Shown: in pieces, positions 16,832 through 24,950 of the stretch
Layout of the letters: each line of letters begins with the position of its first letter
Position numbering within the stretch: the first letter of the stretch is position 1
Assembly (NCBI GenBank): GCA_018652685.1
Contig: JABIBQ010000050.1
Coordinates: forward strand, 1 to 56,248
DNA from: Candidatus Bathyarchaeota archaeon
GTDB taxonomy: Archaea > Thermoproteota > Bathyarchaeia > TCS64
Direction of reading: 5' to 3'
DNA length: 56,248 bases
Program-made: the position numbers and the translations under genes
Notes under the pieces: model-generated
The model's database searches: none
What the model saw: the letters and a program-made list of their open reading frames with translations, nothing else
What the model was told of the DNA's origin: nothing

Positions 16832-16845
16832 TTTTCACGTGAAAA
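16832..16845. promoter_or_regulatory. Perfect 14-bp palindrome upstream of the PPC gene
   Basis: TTTTCACGTGAAAA is a perfect palindrome 40 bp before the PPC gene start, embedded in AT-rich promoter sequence with TATAATA next to it. Its position over the likely TATA/TSS region fits a repressor operator. No second copy was found in the window. Confidence 0.4.
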
Positions 16846-16891
16846 TGGAATAATATTCAATAAACCCATGATTGGACAAAGATTTGAGGTT

Positions 16892-17311
16892 TTAACTTAG
16901 CCTCAAAAGCTCATCGAGGATTCCCAGCTGCGTCGGGTTCGCCCTCACGATATCCGTGCTGCTGATGAGGCCCACGAGCTTGCTCCCATTGGTGACTGGA
17001 AGCCTGCTGATGTTCTTATCCGCCATGATCTTGGCGGCCTCCTCAACGGCAGCCGTCTGGTCGATAGTCACAAGGGGGCTTGTCATGATATCCTTCGCCC
17101 ACACCGTAGCCGGGTCCATTCTTTGCTCGACAACCCGCCTCATCACGTTTGTCTCGGTGATTATCCCTATGGGCCTCCCGCTGCTGATAACGATGACGGA
17201 CCCGATGCCGAACTTGTTCATTTTCACTACTGCAGAGTGCACTGAGTCGTCTGGTTTCACGGTCTTGATGTTCTTGGCCATTATGTCTCGAACTATGATA
17301 AATCCGCTCAT
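16892..17311 (-). CDS. Two-CBS-domain protein
   Basis: About 139 residues made of two CBS motifs: VRDIMAKNIKTVKPDDSV...GSVIVISSGRPIGIITETNVMRRV and AKDIMTSPLVTIDQTAAVEEAAKIM...ISRLPVTNGSKLVGLISSTDIVRA. Each has the hydrophobic strand plus G-(I/L)-(I/V)-(T/S)-x-x-D/N signature for adenosyl-ligand binding. Nothing is fused to it, so it is likely a nucleotide-sensing regulatory subunit of an unknown target. The start at 17311 (MSGFIIVRDIM) is preferred to ATG 17320. Confidence 0.9.
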   Translation of the reverse strand: MSGFIIVRDIMAKNIKTVKPDDSVHSAVVKMNKFGIGSVIVISSGRPIGIITETNVMRRVVEQRMDPATVWAKDIMTSPLVTIDQTAAVEEAAKIMADKNISRLPVTNGSKLVGLISSTDIVRANPTQLGILDELLRLS

Positions 17312-17370
17312 TAGAATCACTCAAAATAAAGGTTGTAGGGGGGAATATTAACTTTGATGGGCAGGTAGAG

Positions 17371-17757
17371 CTACCACTGCCTGATCTCAAGGGCGATACC
17401 GTTGTTGTCGAGGAACTCTCCCCTCCAGCTCTCACCTAGGCTCATGGGCTCCCTGCTGATTGTGACCCCTTTCTCCTTGAGGTATGCGATGGCTGACGGC
17501 ATGTCGTCCACCGTGATGGCCATCATCCTGTACCCAACCTGTGGCTTGGATGGGATTGGTTCCGCATCAGGGAACTCCAGCAACTCAAGGCTGGTGTCAC
17601 CCAGCTTGAGGAAAGATATCTCAGTGATGCCCCTTGACCCGTCCATCTTGTGATTGCTTGTAAGCTCAAAACCAAGGATCTCGGTGTAGAACTTTATGGA
17701 CCTTGCCATGTCGCGTGTGATTATCTCTGTATGGTCAATCCTGTTGAACATGGGCAT
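17371..17757 (-). CDS. VOC-family (glyoxalase/dioxygenase fold) protein (copy 1)
   Basis: 128 residues with two beta-alpha-beta-beta-beta modules. It begins IDHTEIITRDMARSIKFYTEILGFEL, with the first metal-ligand position at His of IDHTEI, and continues SLELLEFPD (acid ligand). The second module reads MMAITVDDMPSAIAYLKEKGV and GEFLDNNGIALEIRQW, ending in a likely second Glu ligand. Such proteins include glyoxalase I, methylmalonyl-CoA epimerase and antibiotic-resistance proteins; nothing here selects one. Confidence 0.82.
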   Translation of the reverse strand: MPMFNRIDHTEIITRDMARSIKFYTEILGFELTSNHKMDGSRGITEISFLKLGDTSLELLEFPDAEPIPSKPQVGYRMMAITVDDMPSAIAYLKEKGVTISREPMSLGESWRGEFLDNNGIALEIRQW

Positions 17758-17825
17758 GTGAGTGGAACCATCGGTTTTATAGTTATATTTGGACGCCTAG
17801 TAACCTGTAACGTTACGGTGATACC

Positions 17826-18947
17826 ATGGATATCAAAAAGATTCGAGCAGATTTCCCGCTACTGAAGGAGTGGGTCTACCTTGACAACGCCTTCGTAGGC
17901 GTCATGCCGAGACAGGTAAAGGAGGGGTACGAGGAGTACGTTGACCTCTGGTACAACTTCAGCCCACCCGGGGAGAAGACAATACTCCAGGAGTGGCTAT
18001 TGAGGGCCACCAGGCTCAGGGAGAAGGTGGCTGACTTCGTCAAGGTCAACACCAACGAGATAGCGTTCACCACGTGCACGGGCTCGGGTCTCAACATCGT
18101 GGTCAACGGAATGGATTGGGAGAAGGGGGACAACGTGGTGTTTCCAGAGTGGGAGCACAACGCGCTCCATACCAACACAACGGCCAGGAACGGCGTCGAG
18201 GCCAGAGTTATCAAGGCACGGGATTACCGCTTTGAGCTTGCTGATATCGAGAAACAGATCGATGACAGGACCAAGCTCATCCAGGTGAGCCACGTCAGCT
18301 TCGTCAACGGGGACACAATGGACCTCAAGGCGTTAACCGAGATGGCACACGAGCACGGTGCAAAGGTACTGGTTGACGCCACGCAGGCGGTGGGTGCCCT
18401 TGACGTGGACTACCATAAGCCAGGAGTAGACTTCGTCTCCGTTGCCCCGTACAAGTATCTTATGGGGCCCACGGGGCTGGCCTTCCTCTACGTCAGTGAG
18501 GAAAACATCGACAAGCTGATACCCGACAGGACTGGGTGGAAGAACCAGATATTTGAGGGTGACAACCCGGAGGAGTCTATCAGCGAGGGCTCGGCCGAGA
18601 AGTTCGAGTACGGCACAATCCACTTCCAGGGGGTGTTCGCGCTGGAGAAGGCCATCGATTACCTGAACGCCATCGGCACAAAGAATATCGAGAGGAGAAA
18701 CCTGGAGCTGGCGGGCTACCTGTACGACGGCCTTGTTGCGAAGGGAAAGGGGATGTACACCCCGGACACGCCCTCATCGCCCATCGTCAGCTACTTTGAG
18801 GACGATCCGCTGCCACTGGCCGCCAAGCTCAAGGACATGAAGATCAAGGTGACCGGGAGGGAGGCACACGGTGGCCACATGAGGATAAGTAGCCACTTCT
18901 ACAACACAAAGGACGACATCGACAAACTCCTCTCAAACATCCCCTAA
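17826..18947 (+). CDS. Class V aminotransferase (cysteine desulfurase/kynureninase fold)
   Basis: 373 residues, PLP-dependent fold type I. YLDNAFVGVMP opens the chain. TTCTGSGLNIVVNGM gives the phosphate-binding region, VLVDATQAVGALDVD has the Asp that contacts the PLP nitrogen, and SVAPYKYLMGPTGLAFLYV holds the Schiff-base Lys (in PYKYLMGP). The SufS/NifS active-site Cys loop is not evident, so a true cysteine desulfurase is less likely than an isopenicillin-epimerase- or lyase-like activity. The substrate is unknown. The gene stands alone, divergent from the VOC gene. Confidence 0.82.
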   Translation: MDIKKIRADFPLLKEWVYLDNAFVGVMPRQVKEGYEEYVDLWYNFSPPGEKTILQEWLLRATRLREKVADFVKVNTNEIAFTTCTGSGLNIVVNGMDWEKGDNVVFPEWEHNALHTNTTARNGVEARVIKARDYRFELADIEKQIDDRTKLIQVSHVSFVNGDTMDLKALTEMAHEHGAKVLVDATQAVGALDVDYHKPGVDFVSVAPYKYLMGPTGLAFLYVSEENIDKLIPDRTGWKNQIFEGDNPEESISEGSAEKFEYGTIHFQGVFALEKAIDYLNAIGTKNIERRNLELAGYLYDGLVAKGKGMYTPDTPSSPIVSYFEDDPLPLAAKLKDMKIKVTGREAHGGHMRISSHFYNTKDDIDKLLSNIP

Positions 18948-18960
18948 CTTTTTGTAGAGG

Positions 18961-18968
18961 TTTAAATA
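18961..18968 (+). promoter_or_regulatory. TATA box of the V4R gene (leaderless start)
   Basis: TTTAAATA lies about 26 bp before the ATG at 18990, leaving room for a transcript that begins at or next to the start codon. Confidence 0.5.
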
Positions 18969-18989
18969 ACGCTACACAACAGCACGGGT

Positions 18990-19451
18990 ATGGATCGGGA
19001 ACAGGTCTGTTTTGATAAACTTGGTTTTGAGCTTCTCATTGATTCCCTCAAGGACACCTTTGGCTCAGCCGGTGAGTCAATGATCTTCCAGATGAGCAGA
19101 ACCTATGGCAAACACCTGATCCAGTCCGTTGCCGAAATGTACGCAGGTGAGAACCATAACGGCCACGAGGCAAACATCGGGGATCACCTTGAAAGTGTCA
19201 GGGACCTGGGCTGGGGCTCCATCAGCTACGATAAAATGGACTGGGAGAAAGGAAGCTTCACACTGAACGTAGAGGAGAACATATTCAGGGAGGACTGCAA
19301 GGCGGGAAGGGACTCAATGTGCTACTTCATCAAGGGGGTCATAGTTGGAACGATGGAGGAGATGACAGGAAACGATCTCACGATTCGGGAGACAAGTTGC
19401 TACAAAGACGGCGACTCCCGCTGCATCTTTGATTTAAACAGGATTTCATAG
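18990..19451 (+). CDS. V4R-domain protein
   Basis: 153 residues. The second half carries the V4R pattern: CYFIKGVIVGTMEEMTGNDLTIRETSCYKDGDSRCIFDLN, with the conserved C-x-x-x-G-D-x-x-C-x-F ending. The N-terminal part (FGSAGESMIFQMSRTYGKHLI) matches the helical lead-in of the domain, and the MYAGENHNGHEA stretch could bind metal. V4R domains are small-molecule-binding modules related to 4-vinyl reductase and bacteriochlorophyll enzymes; stand-alone archaeal copies are uncharacterised. It lies 110 bp before guaA. Confidence 0.8.
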   Translation: MDREQVCFDKLGFELLIDSLKDTFGSAGESMIFQMSRTYGKHLIQSVAEMYAGENHNGHEANIGDHLESVRDLGWGSISYDKMDWEKGSFTLNVEENIFREDCKAGRDSMCYFIKGVIVGTMEEMTGNDLTIRETSCYKDGDSRCIFDLNRIS

Positions 19452-19561
19452 CATATTGATTTATAGCAGACACGAAACATCAGCGATACATGTAATTTCG
19501 GTGACATTTGCGTCGTTCTTTTAACAGAACCGTTAAATCATCGAGGTTTTCATACTTTGTA

Positions 19562-21112
19562 ATGGCGCCCAAGGATTTACCGGACGGAATAGCGATCCTC
19601 GACTTTGGAGGACAGTACTGCCACCTCATCGCAAGACGAGTACGCGAGATGAACGTGTACTCAGAGATTCTTCACAGCGACGCAACGAGGGCGGACATCA
19701 AGGCTCTTGACTCAGAGATGAACCTCAAGGGCATCATATTCAGCGGAAGCCCCAGCAGCGTCAAGGCGGCGGACGGGCTCAGGCTTGACCCTGAGATACT
19801 GGAGATGGACGTCCCGGTTCTGGGTCTCTGCTACGGACTTCAGCTCCTAGCGAGCATGCACGGGGGCAAGGTGGAGAAGGCAAGGGAGTACGGCGTCACC
19901 CAGGCGTACATCGACAAATCGTTCGGCATCCTTGAGGGGATGGACGCACGCGAGCAGGTCTGGATGAGTCACGGGGACACAGTCTTCGAGGCACCCGACG
20001 GATGGACTCCGGTAGCACACACCGACAGGGCACCTGTCGCGGCAATGGTCCACGAGGGGAAGCAGATATGGGGGCTCCAGTGGCATCCGGAAGTCAATCA
20101 CACGAAACACGGCATGGAGATGCTGAGAAACTTTGTACTCAAGGTCTGCAAGGCGGAGGCAAACTGGAGACCACTTGATGCGATCGAAGAGGCAGTTAAC
20201 AGTATCAAGGACATCGTCGGTGATGGGAAGGCCATCATCGCCCTGAGCGGGGGCGTGGACAGCAGCGTAGCGGCGGCGTTAGCCGCAAGGGCTCTTGGGG
20301 AGAGGCTGATGGCTGTACACGTCGACCAGGGACTGATGAGAATGGCCGAGTCGGCATACGTCGAGACCGCGTTCAAGGACAGGGGGCTGCAGCTAGTTGT
20401 CGTCAGGGCTCAGAAAAGGTTCCTTGACAGGCTTGAAGGAGTTGTAGAACCTGAGACCAAGCGCAAGATCATTGGCGAGGAGTTCATCAGGGTCTTCGAG
20501 GAGAAGGCAAAGGAGTTCGGGGCTGATTACCTGATCCAGGGCACTATTTACCCGGATAGAATCGAGTCCGGGCTCACTAAAAACAGCGATACCATCAAAA
20601 CGCATCACAACGTCGGGGGACTACCAGATGTCATGGACTTTAATCAGGTCATCGACCCGCTGGGAGACCTGTACAAGGACGAGGTCAGGGGCCTGGGTGA
20701 GCGATTAGGATTACCTAAGGAACTGGTATGGAGACAGCCGTTCCCTGGACCGGGGCTGGCGGTGCGTATCGTCGGGACAGTTGACGAGGAGAAGCTGGAG
20801 ATACTGAGGCAGGCTGACGCCATTGTCGTCGAGGAGATCGAGAAGCACGAATTCAGCGAGGGGCTGTGGCAGTACTTTGCCGTGTTGACTGACACAAAGA
20901 GCACGGGTGTCAAGGGAGACGAGCGAGCTTATGGATACACGGTTGCGGTCAGGATCGTGGAGAGCATCGACGCGATGACGGCTAATTTTAGCTTCGCTCC
21001 GTGGGAGGTTCTTGAGAAGATCAGCAACAGGATAGGTAACGAGATACCATCTGTTACCAGGATCGTCTACGATATAACCCACAAGCCGCCGAGCACCATC
21101 GAGTGGGAGTAA
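19562..21112 (+). CDS. guaA: GMP synthase, glutamine-hydrolysing (single chain)
   Basis: About 516 residues joining both activities that make GMP from XMP. The N-terminal class I glutaminase has the nucleophile Cys in VLGLCYGLQLLA and the His-Glu pair in LQWHPEVNH. The ATP pyrophosphatase part has the PP-loop ALSGGVDSSVAAA (about 226-238). The C-terminal dimerisation domain ends in ITHKPPSTIEWE, the XMP-binding tail. Many archaea instead carry two separate genes, so the fused form is notable but known. The start at 19562 (MAPKDLPDG) is preferred over an upstream ATG at 19508 that adds a non-conserved tail. Confidence 0.96.
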   Translation: MAPKDLPDGIAILDFGGQYCHLIARRVREMNVYSEILHSDATRADIKALDSEMNLKGIIFSGSPSSVKAADGLRLDPEILEMDVPVLGLCYGLQLLASMHGGKVEKAREYGVTQAYIDKSFGILEGMDAREQVWMSHGDTVFEAPDGWTPVAHTDRAPVAAMVHEGKQIWGLQWHPEVNHTKHGMEMLRNFVLKVCKAEANWRPLDAIEEAVNSIKDIVGDGKAIIALSGGVDSSVAAALAARALGERLMAVHVDQGLMRMAESAYVETAFKDRGLQLVVVRAQKRFLDRLEGVVEPETKRKIIGEEFIRVFEEKAKEFGADYLIQGTIYPDRIESGLTKNSDTIKTHHNVGGLPDVMDFNQVIDPLGDLYKDEVRGLGERLGLPKELVWRQPFPGPGLAVRIVGTVDEEKLEILRQADAIVVEEIEKHEFSEGLWQYFAVLTDTKSTGVKGDERAYGYTVAVRIVESIDAMTANFSFAPWEVLEKISNRIGNEIPSVTRIVYDITHKPPSTIEWE

Positions 21113-21146
21113 ACCAACTCTTCTTAAGCCCATATTCTATCTACAT

Positions 21147-21593
21147 TTGGTGGAACTCGAAACTTTTCTAGTTATAGCCAAGAAGAGCACCAGTGGCTCG
21201 GAGGAGACCGAACCGGTTCAGCTTGACGATGGCTCAAAGGAGTACCGCTTCGAGTCTGAGGATTATGTTTTCAGGGACAGGTTCTTCGGTGGGAATCCCT
21301 TCGTCGGCGAGGAGATCGTCTATTGGAAGGGAGACCCCATCTGGTCAATGAATTACTACGGCAAGGCCACATCTAGGACACCTGAAGATGTTTTCAAGTT
21401 TTTAACCAAGGTCCTGGGGGCAGTGGAGAAGAAGAAGCCGTATAGGGGACCGGAGAGGTTCAGCGAGGGGCTGATGGAATACAGGTTCATGAGCAGGGGT
21501 AACGTCTACTCGTTCTGGGGCGAGGAGGAGATCATGAACAACGGCATCAAGGTTCACTGGCTCAGGTTCCACGGCGGGGAGATCGGGGAGTAA
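21147..21593 (+). CDS. DUF5680-like protein
   Basis: 148 residues. KEYRFESEDYVFRDRFFGGNPFVGEEIVYWKGDPIWSMNYYGK closely follows the pattern of the DUF5680 family (Y-x-Y-x-D-x-Y-F-G, then W-x-M-N-Y-Y-G), and the C-terminal F-W-G-E-E-E segment repeats a similar strand pair. Function is not known. Start is TTG 21147 or the adjacent GTG 21150. It begins 34 bp after guaA. Confidence 0.65.
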   Translation: MVELETFLVIAKKSTSGSEETEPVQLDDGSKEYRFESEDYVFRDRFFGGNPFVGEEIVYWKGDPIWSMNYYGKATSRTPEDVFKFLTKVLGAVEKKKPYRGPERFSEGLMEYRFMSRGNVYSFWGEEEIMNNGIKVHWLRFHGGEIGE

Positions 21594-21613
21594 CCCATAA
21601 ACACGCGGGGAGT

Positions 21614-22048
21614 ATGATGGATAATATGAGCTATTCCTATCCCGATGACGGCCCGCCGGCTGACCTATTAATAGCGGCCAAGGGAAAGACCCTGGGCGAG
21701 GCGTTCGCGCAGGTAGCATACGCCATGTTCGAGATCATTACCCCATTGGAGGGAATCGCCGAGAAGGAGGAGTTCACCCTGGAGGCCACGGGCACTGATC
21801 TTGAGAGCCTCCTGTTCAACATAATGGACGAGTTCCTGTACATCAACGACGTGGAGTTCCTTGTCCCAAAGAAGATAGATCTTGTAGTAGATATCGAGAA
21901 CCTCAAGGCAACTGCAAAATGCATCGGGGAAAGGTTCAGCAGGGACACCCACGAGACGGGCATAGCAGTCAAGGCGGTCACCTACCACATGATGATAATC
22001 AAAGAGACCGAGGACGGCTGGTATGTTAGGATGGTCTTCGACACATAA
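21614..22048 (+). CDS. Archease family protein
   Basis: 144 residues with the archease fold: GKTLGEAFAQVAYAMFEIIT, DLESLLFNIMDEFLYINDVEFLVPK, VKAVTYHMMIIKE and a C-terminal GWYVRMVFDT. Archease helps the tRNA ligase RtcB through GTP-dependent guanylylation. The usual N-terminal HTAD motif is altered: the corresponding residues read PPADLLIAA, keeping the Asp but losing the His. That may mark a divergent paralogue. rtcB is not in this window. Starts at 21617 or 21626 are also possible. Confidence 0.85.
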   Translation: MMDNMSYSYPDDGPPADLLIAAKGKTLGEAFAQVAYAMFEIITPLEGIAEKEEFTLEATGTDLESLLFNIMDEFLYINDVEFLVPKKIDLVVDIENLKATAKCIGERFSRDTHETGIAVKAVTYHMMIIKETEDGWYVRMVFDT

Positions 22049-22079
22049 TTTTTCAAAATTAACGGTTTTTAGAAAGAGA

Positions 22080-22340
22080 TTATTTCGGAATCTGGGCACG
22101 CTTCATCATGATGATGCCCTTGCACTTGTCGGCGTAGTTACAGTATTCTAAACAGGATGGCCCGCTCTCTTTCTTTTTTTCCCACTTTGCGCCGCAGTCA
22201 AGGCAGTCGCCCGTGTTCTCATCGCTCCAGACCTCGACCCTACCCCCGCATGTCTCGCATACCTCATAGTCCACGCTGGGTCGTACGTATTCCTCGATTC
22301 CGGGGCAGTAGTTCTCGCTTGGTCGTCTAATGAAACTCAT
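22080..22340 (-). CDS. Small Cys-rich zinc-binding protein
   Basis: 86 residues with one ribbon (CETCGG...CLDCGAKW, about 28-51) and a second Cys cluster SCLEYCNYADKCKG near the C-terminus. The second cluster resembles tails seen on archaeal HD-domain proteins and other small anaerobe proteins. It may bind zinc or an iron-sulphur cluster. It is downstream of the hybrid cluster protein gene on the same strand, separated by about 150 bp holding a long inverted repeat, so it may be linked to nitrosative or redox stress. Function is not recognised. Confidence 0.65.
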   Translation of the reverse strand: MSFIRRPSENYCPGIEEYVRPSVDYEVCETCGGRVEVWSDENTGDCLDCGAKWEKKKESGPSCLEYCNYADKCKGIIMMKRAQIPK

Positions 22341-22380
22341 TTATTCACCTTTTCTCGTTCATCGCTCTCAGTTGGCCTGA

Positions 22381-22466
22381 GATGGAGACATGCACATGGC
22401 GCCTGTTTCACGGCAGTATATGTTCTTTCCCTAAACCCCGAAGGGCTCATGTTCGTTGTCTCCATC
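22381..22466 (-). ncRNA. Candidate structured RNA or leader between hcp and the Cys-rich gene
   Basis: A perfect 10-bp inverted repeat (GATGGAGACA at 22381-22390, TGTCTCCATC at 22457-22466) closes a 66-nt interior. On the minus strand the interior can form a second 5-bp stem (ACATG 22394-22398 with CATGT 22448-22452), a hairpin with a UUCG tetraloop (GCCC-UUCG-GGGU), and a weaker CUGCC...GGC arm. It lies about 40 nt before the start of the Cys-rich protein gene. No tRNA features (no TTCRA loop) are present. It could be a cis-regulatory leader or a small RNA. Confidence 0.4.
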
Positions 22467-22492
22467 GTTTTCGCCTCTAGTTATGTGGGCTT

Positions 22493-24118
22493 TTAGCCCA
22501 GGATCGCCTTCAGGTCCTCGTCTGGCGTGCTCACCGGTGCGATGTTGAAGTTCTCAACAAGCACGTTGAGGATGTTAGGCGTGATGAAGGCCGGGAGGCT
22601 TGGCCCCAGCCTGATGTTCTGTATGCCCAGGTGCAGTAGCGTCAGCAGTATTGACACCGCCTTTTGCTCGTACCAGCTGAGTATGAAGCTCAGGGGCAGC
22701 TCGTTGACGCCCAATTCGAAAGCGTTGGCAAGTGCCACCGCGATCTGGACGGCACTGTACGCGTCGTTGCACTGACCGATGTCCAGCAGCCTCGGGATAC
22801 CGCCGATGTCGCCCAGCTCCTTGTCAAAGAACCTGAACTTTCCACAGGCCAGGGTCAGGATAACCGTGTCAGCGGGTGCCTTCTCGACGAACTCTGTATA
22901 GTAGTTCCTGCCGGGCTTGGCCCCGTCACATCCTCCAACTAGGAAGAAGTGCCTGATGTCCTTGTTCTTGACTGCCTCGATGACCGCCCCTGCCACGCCC
23001 ATCACGGCGTTCCTTGCAAAGCCTACAGTAACGGACTTGCCCTCCTCGGTCTCCGAGAAGCCGCTCATCTCAAGAGCCTTCTCGATGGCCGGACTGAAGT
23101 CCTTGTCACCGATGTGGTCAACTCCGGGCCAACCGACTAGTCCAGTGGTGAACAGGTTATCCATGTAGGTCTCAGTCGGCTTCTGGATGCAGTTGGTGGT
23201 CATTACGATGGCGCCTGGGAACTGCGCGAACTCTTTCTGCTGGTTCTGCCAGGCGGTACCGTAGTGGCCGTAAAAATGCTCGTATTTTTTCAGCTCAGGA
23301 TACCCGTGCGTTGGTAGCATCTCGCCGTGGGTGTACACGTTAATTCCCTTTCCCTCGGTCTGGCTCAAGATCATCTCCATGTCCTGCAGGTCGTGGCCAG
23401 AGACCAAGATGGCCTTTCCCGCCTTTGGAGTAAGTGGTACGCTGGTTGGAACCGGGTGGCCGTACTTGCCGGTGTTACCGGCGTCCAGCAGCTCCATGGC
23501 CCTCAGGTTGACCTCGCCGCATTTGAGCACGAGGCCCACTATTTCGTCAGCAGTCTTGTTTGGGTCTAGCGTGGCCGCGAGCCCCTCTGCGATGAACTGG
23601 TAGACCGTCTCGTCCTCCTGTCCAAGGATGGCGGCGTGGTCAGCGTAGGCCGCTACGCCCTTGATCCCGTAGACAAGCAACTCCTGTAGGCTCCGGATGT
23701 CAGGGTTCAGGTCGGGGTTCATCATGATGCCGACCTCTGCACCCTGATTGACCATTTCAACGGTGGTTACCGCTGGAATGATGCCCGTGGCCTCCTCATC
23801 GTACTCGACTGGACCACCCGCGAGGGCGATCTTCTTCTTGAGTTTCTCCCTGCGCTCCACCGAGTCGATAATTAGCTTAACGAATCTGTCGGAGTCAAAG
23901 TTGACGTTTGTGAGTGTGCTGAATACCGCCTGGGCTATATGGCGGTTCAAGGATGGGTCGGATATCCCGTGTTTGTTGCCCTCGACGGCTATGTGGGCTA
24001 CACCTTTTGTGATGTAGATCAGTAGGTCTTGTAGGGCGGCTATCTCCGGGCTCTTTCCGCATACCCCGTATTTTGTGCAGGCGCTGCCTGATGTTTGCTC
24101 GCATTGATAACAGAACAT
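22493..24118 (-). CDS. hcp: Hybrid cluster protein (hydroxylamine reductase)
   Basis: About 541 residues. It starts MFCYQCEQTSGSACTKYGVCGKSPE, the N-terminal Cys cluster of Hcp, then has the GVAAYADHAAILGQ segment. VYTHGEMLPTHGYPELKKYEHFYGHYG, NCIQKP, VGGCDGAKPGRNYY and LACGKFRF follow, with the ligands of the hybrid Fe-S-O cluster. Hcp reduces NO or hydroxylamine and protects anaerobes from nitrosative stress. The start at 24118 is chosen because the Cys motif follows directly; the 13 extra residues of a longer frame are not family-like. The ArsR-type gene 11 bp upstream is probably in the same transcript. No Hcr reductase is nearby. Confidence 0.96.
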   Translation of the reverse strand: MFCYQCEQTSGSACTKYGVCGKSPEIAALQDLLIYITKGVAHIAVEGNKHGISDPSLNRHIAQAVFSTLTNVNFDSDRFVKLIIDSVERREKLKKKIALAGGPVEYDEEATGIIPAVTTVEMVNQGAEVGIMMNPDLNPDIRSLQELLVYGIKGVAAYADHAAILGQEDETVYQFIAEGLAATLDPNKTADEIVGLVLKCGEVNLRAMELLDAGNTGKYGHPVPTSVPLTPKAGKAILVSGHDLQDMEMILSQTEGKGINVYTHGEMLPTHGYPELKKYEHFYGHYGTAWQNQQKEFAQFPGAIVMTTNCIQKPTETYMDNLFTTGLVGWPGVDHIGDKDFSPAIEKALEMSGFSETEEGKSVTVGFARNAVMGVAGAVIEAVKNKDIRHFFLVGGCDGAKPGRNYYTEFVEKAPADTVILTLACGKFRFFDKELGDIGGIPRLLDIGQCNDAYSAVQIAVALANAFELGVNELPLSFILSWYEQKAVSILLTLLHLGIQNIRLGPSLPAFITPNILNVLVENFNIAPVSTPDEDLKAILG

Positions 24119-24129
24119 TGTATTGTACC

Positions 24130-24456
24130 TCAAGATTCTCCCTGGTGCAGGTAGCAATTGGTGCCGTTTCCGCAGAAATTCTTGGCGTGGGCCTCAACCG
24201 CTTTAATGATTGGATTCATTGTCGCGCAGTTCAACGAGTACACGTTGCTCTTCCCCTTCCTCTCCCGCGTGACGAAATGACATCGTATAAGGGGCCTCAG
24301 GTTGTGGCTTACCATTGATTGCTCCTCCCCTAGTGCCTTGACGAGCGCGGTTACGCTCATCGGCCTCTCTTCAAGGAGCTCAATTATGGCAAGTCGTGTC
24401 GGGTTAGCCAGTGTGCTGAAAAAACCGTAGCAGAGTCGCGTTAGTCCACGTTTCAC
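24130..24456 (-). CDS. ArsR-family winged-helix regulator
   Basis: 108 residues. The HTH reads FSTLANPTRLAIIELLEERPMSVTALVKALGEEQSMVSHNLRPLI, standard for ArsR/SmtB repressors. The tail NFCGNGTNCYLH carries Cys and His residues that could sense metal, NO or redox state. It is immediately upstream of hcp and likely regulates it and itself. An inverted repeat (ATGAAG-TATT-CTTCAT) sits 11 bp before its start. A decayed paralogue lies just upstream. Confidence 0.88.
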   Translation of the reverse strand: MKRGLTRLCYGFFSTLANPTRLAIIELLEERPMSVTALVKALGEEQSMVSHNLRPLIRCHFVTRERKGKSNVYSLNCATMNPIIKAVEAHAKNFCGNGTNCYLHQGES

Positions 24457-24466
24457 CTAAATCACC

Positions 24467-24482
24467 ATGAAGTATTCTTCAT
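24467..24482. promoter_or_regulatory. Probable ArsR operator (inverted repeat)
   Basis: ATGAAGTATTCTTCAT consists of 6-bp arms with a 4-bp spacer, placed over the expected transcription start of the arsR-hcp operon. The TGAA-n-TTCA form is usual for ArsR-family operators. Confidence 0.45.
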
Positions 24483-24538
24483 ATGAAACAAACATCATTA
24501 GAATAAAAGGCTTTCGCGGATACAGACAATTACAATAA

Positions 24539-24856
24539 TTACATGTCGAGAGGACATGCGCCGGTTACATCACAGCTGTCATGAGCATGGGCCTCAACCA
24601 AGGCAAAAAGTACGGGCACGGTTGCATGGTTCACGAAAACGTACTTTTTCTTGACAAGCTTCTCGGAGCAGATGAAATTGCATTTCTCCAGAAGTTTCAG
24701 GTTATGGCTCACCATGCTCTACTCCAGATCGAGTAACTTTGCAAGCCCACTGACGTTAAGGGGACCGTCTTGAAGGCGCTCAGGTATAGCTAGCCTCGTT
24801 GGGTTTGCCAAAGTAGAAAAGAACCCATAACAAACATCACCTAGTCCACGCTTCAG
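24539..24856 (-). pseudogene. Decayed second ArsR-family gene with in-frame amber codon
   Basis: The minus-strand frame LKRGLGDVCYGFFSTLANP...SMVSHNLKLLEKCNF...VEAHAHDSCDVTGACPLDM aligns end to end with the intact ArsR protein next door. Two lesions are visible: the start codon position reads CTG where the paralogue has ATG (the codon two positions earlier is TGA), and a TAG at 24719-24721 replaces the Gln before SMVSHNL. The frame is otherwise unbroken over 105 codons, and its Cys-containing tail is kept, so the loss is recent or the gene is read unusually. TAG is a common stop elsewhere in the window, which argues against pyrrolysine. Confidence 0.75.
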
Positions 24857-24950
24857 CCATCAAACACTCTCACGCTGTTCGATAGAAGAATTTAGCACGT
24901 TTCATTCTAATAAGTTAAACACGACACATAAAAGTAATAAATGAAGAAAA

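Noticed and set aside
22381-22466. tRNA or C/D-box RNA at the hcp gap
   Set aside because: There is no T-loop sequence, no acceptor geometry of 7 bp and no RTGATGA/CTGA box pair on the sense strand.
24719-24721. Pyrrolysine at the amber codon of the second ArsR gene
   Set aside because: TAG ends many intact genes in the window (for example the MBL hydrolase, nitroreductase 2 and ComB), the codon replaces a Gln that differs by one base, and the start codon is also lost.
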